Below are positions 33,452-39,095 of a stretch of DNA of 39,095 nucleotides, piece after piece. The notes below the pieces were generated by a model that worked only from the letters and a program-made list of their open reading frames with translations, searched no databases and had not been told where the DNA came from. Location: contig JAOPYO010000430.1 in assembly GCA_025964575.1 (NCBI GenBank), forward strand, positions 1 through 39,095. The letters run 5' to 3'. Both the position numbers and the translations under genes were made by a program. Each line of letters opens with the position of its first letter. Within the stretch, counting starts at the first letter, position 1. Source of the stretch: Actinomycetes bacterium (lineage in GTDB: Bacteria; Actinomycetota; Actinomycetes; Streptosporangiales; Streptosporangiaceae).

Positions 33452-34177
33452 ATGGCAAAGGACGATGACCGTCACGACAGCAACGTGACGCCCTTCGTGC
33501 CGCGAGACGCCGACAACGACGCGTCCGCGGACCTCGACGATGCGGATTTCGTGGAGCTCTTCGACTTCGATGAGGACGAGTTCCTGGACGACTGGGACCA
33601 GGCCGACGATGGAGCCGTCGAGGTCCTGCGCGAGGCGCTTCCCGAGCTCCGGGAGACCGCCCCGCCACAGGGCGACCTGCACGCCGCCGCCGCGCGGATC
33701 CGTGCGGGGATCGCCGCGAAGACCACCCCTTACACCTATGTTCCGGGCGGGGCGGGCTGGACCGCGGCGCCCCCTGCCGACGATCGCGAGCTGTGGATCG
33801 GTGCCAGCGGCTCGCTGATCGCGGGCCTGGGTGACACTCCGATGTCCGTCCAGCGGCAGTCCACGATCATGGCGCTGCAGCCCGGGGACTGGCTGGGAGC
33901 CGTCATCGGGCTGGTGCGTGCCGGGGTGGGCGCCCCCGCCGAGGCCGCCGACCTGGTGGCGTACGCCGACGAGTGCCCTGAAATCGCGGGCGAGGCCGAC
34001 CCGGACGACGTCGAGATCCTCGAGGAGGGCTTCGCCTACCTCCTGGAGCTCTGGGAGGCGACCGGCGCGATCGACGGGCAGGGCCGGCTCACCGAGCTCG
34101 GCCGGTGGGGGCTGCCGAGGGCGCTGGCCTGGGCCTGGAGCGGCGACTTCGACGCCGAAGGACACACCGGCGTCTGA
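33452..34177 (+). CDS. Acidic protein of unknown function, last gene of the MoxR/VWA operon
   Basis: The protein has 241 residues. It starts at ATG 33452, 9 bp after the VWA gene; the ribosome-binding site is weak (AAGGT). I do not recognise the family. The first 60 residues are strikingly acidic and probably disordered (DDADFVELFDFDEDEFLDD). The remainder looks folded, with ELWIGASGSLIAGLGDTP and two helical stretches ending in GRLTELGRWGLPRALAWAWS, a piece that resembles a winged-helix-like end. It has no membrane helices or Cys-rich motif. Its place suggests an accessory or substrate role in the SWIM/DUF5691/MoxR/DUF5682/VWA set. The acidic end could mimic nucleic acid or bind a basic partner. 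Confidence 0.75.
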   Translation: MAKDDDRHDSNVTPFVPRDADNDASADLDDADFVELFDFDEDEFLDDWDQADDGAVEVLREALPELRETAPPQGDLHAAAARIRAGIAAKTTPYTYVPGGAGWTAAPPADDRELWIGASGSLIAGLGDTPMSVQRQSTIMALQPGDWLGAVIGLVRAGVGAPAEAADLVAYADECPEIAGEADPDDVEILEEGFAYLLELWEATGAIDGQGRLTELGRWGLPRALAWAWSGDFDAEGHTGV

Positions 34178-34194
34178 CCCGGCGGAGCCCGGGG

Positions 34195-34353
34195 CAAGCG
34201 TCGTACGGCATCAGCCACACCACGCTCGAGGTCGATCACGCGCACACGGAGGACTCGGGAACGTTCCACTGCGAGGATCCCCACGGGCCCAGGCATGTCC
34301 CCGCGGGGGAGACGCCGCACGAGCATGCCGACGACCCCCGCTGCGGGCACTGA
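34195..34353 (+). pseudogene. 3' relic of a cation-diffusion-facilitator (CDF) transporter gene
   Basis: An open stretch with no start codon of its own encodes ASYGISHTTLEVDHAHTED and a His/Asp-rich end (HEHADDPRCGH) before TGA 34351-34353. The HTT-L-EVDH pattern is what the cytosolic C-terminal domain of CDF metal-efflux pumps looks like just before the end, and His-rich tails are usual there. The membrane domain is missing: the preceding sequence belongs to the acidic-protein gene. I read it as the tail left after deletion of a transporter gene. Moderate confidence. Confidence 0.45.
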
Positions 34354-34366
34354 GAGCCCCGCACCG

Positions 34367-35746
34367 TCATGTCCTGCGGGTCCGCCAGAGCCCCCAGCAG
34401 AGCAGGGCGATCACGATGGCAGGCACGACCGTATGAAGGGCGATCGCATTGCCCTGCACCCGGACCCCGCTGCTGATCCATGCGAACCACAGCCCGCAGC
34501 GCACGGCCCGTAGGGCGATGATCGCCCAGACCGCGGTCCTGCTGCCGCGCCAGGCGCCGATGGCGGCGACCAGAGTGGCCGCGCCCAGCCCCGCGAAGGC
34601 CGCGTTGGCCAGAAGGGAGGACGACGCTTTGGCCGCGCCCAGGCGGGGAAGGGGATCGAACGCGGTCGGACCGAGCGCGACGAGGTCCAGGATCGACAGC
34701 AGAACGGCAAGGGCCAACCCGGTGACCACCGCCGGGGAGCGGCCTAGGCTCCTGGTCGCCGGCACCGGCGCCGATGGCGGTGGCTGGAAGGTCCGAGTCG
34801 GCCCCGGAGCCAGCAGGTGCTCGGGCACCTGAGGCGGAGGGGGAGCCAGGACGGGGACGCTCTCCCGCGAAGGCGCCGACGTGGGGAAGTGCTGGGGAGG
34901 TGGTACCGGCACGGTCGCCGGATGAGACGCCAGGGGCGCGGTCTGGCCGATCAGCTGTAGCAGAACCTCCTGGGCGCCCGGCCGGTCCACCGGATCCTTG
35001 GCCAGGCAGTGGCCCACCACGTTGGCCAGTTGCCCGCCCAGCGCGCTCAGGTCCGGATCGACGTTCATGATTCGGTAAACCACCGCGGCGTAGGCGCCGG
35101 CCTCGAAGGGCGAGTGGCCGGTGGCGGCATACAGCATGGTGGCGCCCCACGCGAACAGGTCGGCGGGCGGGCCGATCCCGGTCTCCACCAACTGTTCCGG
35201 AGCCATATAGGCCGGGGTCCCCACGATCTGGCTCGTCATGGTGCCGGAGTTGTCCAGCGCCAGTGCGATACCGAAGTCGATCACACGCGGGCCGTCCTGG
35301 CCCATCAGGACGTTCGGCGGCTTGAAATCGCGGTGCACGATGCCCGCCTGGTGGATCGCGGTGAGCGCCGTGACCGTCCCGATCGCCAGCCGCTCCAGAT
35401 CGGCACCCGTACGCGGTCCCTCTCCGACCACCAAATCCTGCAGTGAACGCCCCGGAACATACTCGCTGACAATGTACGGCTGCGCCCCCGCCATATCGGC
35501 GTCCAGCACCTGCGCGGTGCAGAATCCGGCCACCCGGTGAAGCGCGGCGAGTTCCCTGACGAACCTTCCTCGGGCGGCGCTGTCCTCTATCAACTGGGCA
35601 TGCATAAGCTTTACCGCGACTTGTCTTCCGGATGAATCGGCGCCCAAATAGACGACACCTTGCCCACCCGCGCCCAGCCGCCCTACCAGCGCGTACGCCC
35701 CCAACCGCACCGGATCACCGGCTACGAGTGGACGTGCGGCCTGCAT
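34367..35746 (-). CDS. Ser/Thr protein kinase with C-terminal multi-helix membrane domain
   Basis: The protein has 459 residues. The kinase domain (about 14-265) has GRLGAGGQGVVYLG as glycine loop, VAVKLM with the ATP lysine, VHRDFKPPNVLM as catalytic loop and VIDFGIAL as DFG, and looks active. A Pro-rich linker (about 270-335) leads to four membrane helices that end the protein (WRTRRT), so there is almost no outer domain. This differs from the kinase at 15719. The gene is divergent from the DUF6777 lipoprotein gene, a pairing I recall from other actinomycetes. Start ATG 35746 has a purine-poor upstream region (GGGGGTAATTCACT), with the G-run 8 bp away. Confidence 0.88.
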   Translation of the reverse strand: MQAARPLVAGDPVRLGAYALVGRLGAGGQGVVYLGADSSGRQVAVKLMHAQLIEDSAARGRFVRELAALHRVAGFCTAQVLDADMAGAQPYIVSEYVPGRSLQDLVVGEGPRTGADLERLAIGTVTALTAIHQAGIVHRDFKPPNVLMGQDGPRVIDFGIALALDNSGTMTSQIVGTPAYMAPEQLVETGIGPPADLFAWGATMLYAATGHSPFEAGAYAAVVYRIMNVDPDLSALGGQLANVVGHCLAKDPVDRPGAQEVLLQLIGQTAPLASHPATVPVPPPQHFPTSAPSRESVPVLAPPPPQVPEHLLAPGPTRTFQPPPSAPVPATRSLGRSPAVVTGLALAVLLSILDLVALGPTAFDPLPRLGAAKASSSLLANAAFAGLGAATLVAAIGAWRGSRTAVWAIIALRAVRCGLWFAWISSGVRVQGNAIALHTVVPAIVIALLCWGLWRTRRT

Positions 35747-35837
35747 AGTGAATTACCCCCGTTGGATCGGGCACAAAACACCTTAGTACGACATCTAAGA
35801 CTATAGGAGGCCCGATTAACTAACGGGGAGATATCTC
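35747..35837. promoter_or_regulatory. Divergent promoter region of kinase and DUF6777 genes
   Basis: This 91-bp, relatively AT-rich gap separates two divergent starts. It contains an inverted repeat CTTAG-N8-CTAAG (35782-35786 with 35795-35799) and the sequence TATAGG just after it, a possible -10 element for the lipoprotein gene. The symmetrical site may be an operator shared by both genes. GGGGAG lies 8 bp before ATG 35838. Confidence 0.4.
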
Positions 35838-37235
35838 ATGGGTAAGGTAATCTTGAAACACCACACATACGCGATGGCCGCACTTCTACTCGCCTGCGGC
35901 GGGCTGGCGGCGTGCGGCGACGTCGGCCACAACATCACCCGGTTGGCGGTGGGCGATCCAGGTCCCGATGCGTACACTCTCGTCGCGAACACCGACCATA
36001 AGAGCATGCCAACGGGAACCCAGCCCGGTGGACAGAGCCAGCCCGGTGGACAGGGCAAAGCCGGTGGACAGAGCCCTGCCGGTGGAGTACACACGGGCGA
36101 CCAGCCCGGTCTCTATGGCGGCACCCGGCATGCCACGAACTGCGACGCCCGCAAGCTGGCGTCGTTCCTGCAGTCTCAGCCGGCCAAGGCGGCCGCCTGG
36201 GCCAACGTCCACCACATCTCCCCCGCCGACATCCCGGGCTTCGTCTCAAAACTGACTCCGGTGATTCTGCGGACCGACACCCTGGTGACGAACCACGGCT
36301 ACCGGGACGGTCACGCCACTAGCCTCACAGCCCTCCTGCAGGCCGGGGTCGGCATCCTCGTCAACAACGAGGGCACACCGATCGTGAAGTGCAATTGCGG
36401 CAACCCGCTGACCCCTCCGGCCCAGGACATCAAACCTGACGAGGGGAAGTACTCCGGCGTGTCGTGGCCGACCTTCTCGCCCGAGAAGGTCGTCATCGTC
36501 GTACCGAAGAAGGTCGAGTCGTTCACGCTCGTCGAACCGAGCGGCACCGTGGCCTTCGTGCGCCCACCCGGCACCAACGGGCGAAACGATGGACCACCCA
36601 CGACCCCGCCCCCCAGCCCAGCTGCGTCCTCCCCAGTCCCTGGGGGCTCCCCCGGACAGCCCGGCCAGAGCAACCCGTCGTCGGCGCCCGCACCCGGCAG
36701 CCCAGGATCGTCGGCACCGGCCGGCAGCACAGGTCCGTCCGCACCCACACCCGGCGGCACAGGCCCCTCCGCACCCGCATCCGGCAGTACAGGCCCATCT
36801 GCACCCGCTGATTCCGGGGGAGCCTCGGTACCGCCTGGTGGCAACGGAACACAGCCGGGCAACGGCGCCACAACCCAACCGGGCAGCGGCGCACCACACC
36901 CAGGTGACAGCGGCGGCGCAACACAGCCAGGCGGCGGCGGAGGCGCAACACAGCCAGGCGGCGGCGGAGGCGCAACCCAACCGGGCGGCGGGGGCGCAAC
37001 CCAGCCAGGCGGCGGCGCAACACAGCCAGGCGGTGGCGGAGGCGCAACCCAACCGGGCGGCGGGGGCGCAACCCAGCCAGGCGGTGGCGGAGGCGCAACC
37101 CAACCGGGCGGCGGGGGCGGCAGCAGCGGCGGAACACACCCAGGTGACGGCGGGGGCGGCAGCGGCGCAACCCAACCAGGCGGTAGCGGCGGCGGCGCAA
37201 CCCAACTAGGTGGCGGCGGAGGCAGCGGCAGCTAG
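35838..37235 (+). CDS. DUF6777 domain lipoprotein with long Gly/Gln/Pro repeat tail
   Basis: The protein has 465 residues. The signal peptide ends with a lipobox (LAAC, Cys26), so it is probably a membrane-anchored lipoprotein. A short low-complexity stretch (QPGGQSQPGGQGKAGGQSPA) is followed by the DUF6777-like domain (about 93-245): RHATNCDARKLASFLQSQP, GILVNNEGTPIVKCNCGNPL and YSGVSWPTFSPEKVVIV. The rest is Pro/Ser/Gly-rich and then a repeat of TQPGGGGGA-like units. The domain's function is unknown. It is divergent from a kinase and could be its sensor or be phosphorylation-controlled. The stop lies at the junction with a broken ligase gene, so the natural C-terminus is uncertain. Confidence 0.8.
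   Translation: MGKVILKHHTYAMAALLLACGGLAACGDVGHNITRLAVGDPGPDAYTLVANTDHKSMPTGTQPGGQSQPGGQGKAGGQSPAGGVHTGDQPGLYGGTRHATNCDARKLASFLQSQPAKAAAWANVHHISPADIPGFVSKLTPVILRTDTLVTNHGYRDGHATSLTALLQAGVGILVNNEGTPIVKCNCGNPLTPPAQDIKPDEGKYSGVSWPTFSPEKVVIVVPKKVESFTLVEPSGTVAFVRPPGTNGRNDGPPTTPPPSPAASSPVPGGSPGQPGQSNPSSAPAPGSPGSSAPAGSTGPSAPTPGGTGPSAPASGSTGPSAPADSGGASVPPGGNGTQPGNGATTQPGSGAPHPGDSGGATQPGGGGGATQPGGGGGATQPGGGGATQPGGGATQPGGGGGATQPGGGGATQPGGGGGATQPGGGGGSSGGTHPGDGGGGSGATQPGGSGGGATQLGGGGGSGS
36909..37208 (+). repeat. Imperfect tandem repeats encoding TQPGGGGGA units
   Basis: Units of about 24-30 bp (core CAACCCAGCCAGGCGG or CAACACAGCCAGGCGG, then a GGCGGAGGCG-type run) are repeated about ten times in frame. 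Unit length varies through the number of Gly codons. The sequence is highly G-rich on the coding strand and likely prone to slippage and recombination. Confidence 0.85.
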
Positions 37236-37849
37236 CGCCCAGCCGGTGCCGCCGATGTGGAACAACGGCATGGGCACCAGGCTGACCGACGTCGCGTCCA
37301 GCCACCATCGCCGCGCCATCCGTTCCCCCACCGAGAAGTTGGCGTTGTCGAGCTGGACGCCCTTGGCGACACCCGTGGTACCCGAGGTGTAGAGCTGCAC
37401 CACGATGTCATCCGGTTCGCCGGTAAAGCCCGGATCAACGGCCGGGTGGGCGGCCAGCCACCTTTCGTACTCCCCTCCGGTGAGGACGACCTCGCCCGGC
37501 AGTTCGTCGGCCAGTGCGGCGAACTCGGCATCGACAATGGTCAGGGCCGCATGCGCGGCACCGATGACGGCGGCGATCTCGGCGGGAGTGAGCCGCCAGT
37601 TGGCCGGAGCCGGACCGCTCCGATCTTGGCCGCGCCGAACAGCAGATCGAAGTACTCCGGGGCGTTCTTGCCGACGTAACCCACGCGTGAGCCGGAGCTG
37701 AGACCGGCGGCCAGCAGCGCCCGTGCCAGCCGGCTGGACCGCTCGTCCAGCTCGCCGTAGGACACGGTCCTGCCGTCGCCGGTGAGCGCGGGAGCGTCAC
37801 CTCGGGTACGAGCATGATCACGGATGATCGACACGACGCGGTAGTCCAC
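37236..37849 (-). pseudogene. Truncated, frameshifted AMP-dependent acyl-CoA ligase
   Basis: GTG 37849, with GGAGG 6 bp upstream, starts a good ligase N-terminus (VDYRVVSIIRDHARTRGD, then YGELDERSSRLARALLAAG and NAPEYFDLLFGAAKIGAV). Near 37606-37616 one C is missing: homology continues in the next frame as PANWRLTPAEIAAVIGAAHA and reaches the ATP-binding motif LYTSGTTGVAKG and MPLFHIGGTGWALA. It then stops dead at the end of the DUF6777 repeat region. About 200 of the usual 500 residues remain, so the large core and the C-terminal domain are lost. The product cannot be an active ligase. The two lesions (indel and truncation) together argue for real decay. Confidence 0.85.
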
Positions 37850-37937
37850 AGATCCTCCGAATGGCGTTCGGTCCAGGCCTGTCTCCGAACATACCGACAC
37901 GGGTGATCGTCCCGCGGCACTTCCACGACCGGTGGTA

Positions 37938-38516
37938 CTACTTGACCTTCTTGCCGTCGGGGCCGACGACGTACCAGTCAGCGCCGAAGGCCTTGACGTC
38001 CTGGCCATTGGCGTTACCGGGCGCGGTGTCCTTGATGAAGTAGTAGAGCGGGTGGCCTCCATAGGTCACCTGGGTGGTGCCATCGGTCCGCTTGAGCGTG
38101 CCGAGCAGGCTCGCCTTCACGCCGGCCCCAGCCTCCGGGCGGCCCTGGGTGACATACGGCGGCCAGGCCTTCGCGCAGGCCCCCGTGCAGTACGACTCGG
38201 TCTTCGTGTCCTTCTCGAAGAGGTAGAGCGTGCGGCCCTTGGCGTCGGTCAGGACCTTCCCGTACTTGGTCTGACCCAGCTGGACCTTGGCCGTCTTGGC
38301 CGACTTGGCCGGAGCCGTCGGAGCCGTAGGGGCCGTCGGAGGCGTAGGGGCCGTCGGGGCCGGAGGCGTCGGGACCAGAGCTCCTGAGACGGGTGCCGAC
38401 AATGCCGGGGCACCGCCGAGCTGTGCGGTCTTGGTGGCCCCGCTCGCGCCTACGGCGCCGTATCCGGTCGCGAACAACCCGAGGGCGAGTGCCCCGGTTA
38501 ACATCAGTCTCTTCAT
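37938..38516 (-). CDS. Secreted protein with Yx(F/W/Y)xxD repeats (COG4315-type)
   Basis: The protein has 192 residues from ATG 38516 with GGAGG 6 bp upstream. A Sec signal peptide (about 1-25, MKRLMLTGALALGLFATG) lacks the lipobox Cys found in many relatives, so it is probably released or wall-bound. An Ala/Pro/Thr-rich linker (APTAPTPPTAPTAP) leads to two copies of the 'secreted repeat': one with GRTLYLFEKDTKTESYCTGA and KAWPP, one with GGHPLYYFIKDTAPGNANGQ followed by WYVV. Function is unknown in this family. The conserved Cys pair in CTGAC and aromatic residues suggest a redox or metal role, but that is inference. It is divergent from the polyphosphate kinase gene. Confidence 0.85.
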   Translation of the reverse strand: MKRLMLTGALALGLFATGYGAVGASGATKTAQLGGAPALSAPVSGALVPTPPAPTAPTPPTAPTAPTAPAKSAKTAKVQLGQTKYGKVLTDAKGRTLYLFEKDTKTESYCTGACAKAWPPYVTQGRPEAGAGVKASLLGTLKRTDGTTQVTYGGHPLYYFIKDTAPGNANGQDVKAFGADWYVVGPDGKKVK

Positions 38517-38662
38517 CACCGGCCTCCTCCATGGATAGGGGTATGGACAGGTCTTCATAAAGTGACACGGATGTTCGCAGGCCCCGGTTCCCACGGGTTC
38601 AGGTTTCTGGACTCAGGATTACGGTAGGACCACAAGATCTACCTCTGCAGGGGGCGTCGCCG

Positions 38663-39095
38663 GTGAGTTCGCAGAACAGCACAAGAGCCGCGAAGGATGA
38701 CCGGCTGCCACGCAAGCCGTACGAGAAGGAACTGCTGCGGCTGCAGGGTGAGCTGGTCAAGCTGCAGGAATGGGTACGCGCGGAGGGCACCCGCCTGGTC
38801 GTCGTCTTCGAGGGACGCGACGCGGCCGGCAAGGGCGGCACGATCAAGCGGGTCACCGAGTACCTCAATCCCCGCGTGACCCGGGTCGCGGCCCTGCCCG
38901 CGCCGACCGAGCGCCAGCGTACGCAGTGGTACTTCCAGCGGTACATCGAGCAGCTGCCGGCGGCCGGGGAGATCGTGCTGTTCGACCGGAGTTGGTACAA
39001 CCGCGCCGGAGTGGAGAAGGTCATGGGCTTCTGCACCAAAGAGGAGTACACCCGCTTCCTCCACCAGTGCCCGATCTTCGAGCGGCTCCTGGTGG
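38663..39095 (+). CDS. ppk2: Polyphosphate kinase 2 (PPK2), 5' part, runs off the window
   Basis: The first 144 residues are present, from GTG 38663 with GGGGGCG about 8 bp upstream. PPK2 uses polyphosphate to phosphorylate nucleotides in the cytosol. Seen are [20 protein letters not shown], Walker [14 protein letters not shown] at about 52-64, [20 protein letters not shown], and Walker [21 protein letters not shown]. Family enzymes have about 270-310 residues, so roughly half is missing at the right edge. The motifs fit class I (NDP-phosphorylating) enzymes, but the class is not certain from this half. Confidence 0.9.
   Translation, partial: MSSQNSTRAAKDDRLPRKPYEKELLRLQGELVKLQEWVRAEGTRLVVVFEGRDAAGKGGTIKRVTEYLNPRVTRVAALPAPTERQRTQWYFQRYIEQLPAAGEIVLFDRSWYNRAGVEKVMGFCTKEEYTRFLHQCPIFERLLV

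Noticed and set aside
31787..34165. 792-residue minus-strand open frame across DUF5682, VWA and acidic-protein genes
   Set aside because: It spans three well-supported plus-strand genes and has shadow-like composition.
34258..34267. Second copy of the palindrome GGAACGTTCC (first at 4628-4637)
   Set aside because: It lies inside the CDF relic and not in a promoter, so the recurrence is probably chance. It weakens the operator reading of the first copy.
36246..37205. Minus-strand open frame of Cys/Ala/Trp-rich repeats
   Set aside because: It is a by-product of reading the Gly-rich repeat region of the DUF6777 gene on the other strand.
1..39095. CRISPR arrays, insertion sequences, tRNA or rRNA genes, riboswitches
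   Set aside because: I looked for regularly spaced repeats, transposase motifs and tRNA-like ends and saw none. The only repeats are in coding regions (heptads, pilin core, Gly-rich tail).

Overview
High-GC chromosomal DNA of a filamentous actinomycete. The strongly G/C-biased third codon positions, the two membrane-linked Ser/Thr kinases, the actinobacterial Tad pilus locus without an outer-membrane secretin, and families such as DUF6777 and DUF5691 point to Actinomycetia. Streptosporangiaceae-like is my best guess, from memory of similar proteins rather than from a search. No rRNA, tRNA, CRISPR array or insertion sequence is visible.

Layout. 1-3.8 kb: the 3' end of a gene with perfect heptad coiled-coil repeats and a strong hairpin; an alpha-methylacyl-CoA racemase and a membrane protein with a possibly sigma-like cytoplasmic end (both minus); then a small graveyard of gene remnants. 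3.8-13.3 kb: a NarL/LuxR-type response regulator divergent from a complete Tad (Flp) pilus operon: two near-duplicate Flp pilins, TadE, a TadG-like protein, CpaB, TadZ/CpaE, TadA/CpaF, a TadB with an extracellular von Willebrand A domain fused in front, and TadC. No prepilin peptidase is present. 13.5-15.6 kb: a phosphorothioate-DNA-directed HNH endonuclease homologue with one altered catalytic position, and an acyltransferase-3 membrane protein.

15.7-23.9 kb: a receptor-type Ser/Thr kinase with a fibronectin-III-like outer domain, convergent with a four-gene minus-strand operon: propeller/FN3 protein, MoxR ATPase, DUF58 protein, and a transglutaminase-fold membrane protein lacking the whole catalytic triad. 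24.2-25.6 kb: an M50-type membrane protease and a PaiB-like flavin-binding protein, with abutting stop codons.

25.7-34.2 kb: a tightly packed plus-strand operon, SWIM zinc finger - DUF5691 (frameshifted) - MoxR ATPase - DUF5682 - VWA protein - acidic unknown protein. This is the best candidate for a poorly described multi-protein system. It resembles the uncharacterised yehL/M/P/Q set of E. coli, with extra actinobacterial members.

34.2-39.1 kb: a relic of a cation-efflux transporter tail, a second Ser/Thr kinase divergent from a DUF6777 lipoprotein with long Gly/Gln/Pro repeats, a broken acyl-CoA ligase whose truncated end lies against those repeats, a secreted Yx(F/W/Y)xxD-repeat protein, and the start of a polyphosphate kinase 2 gene.
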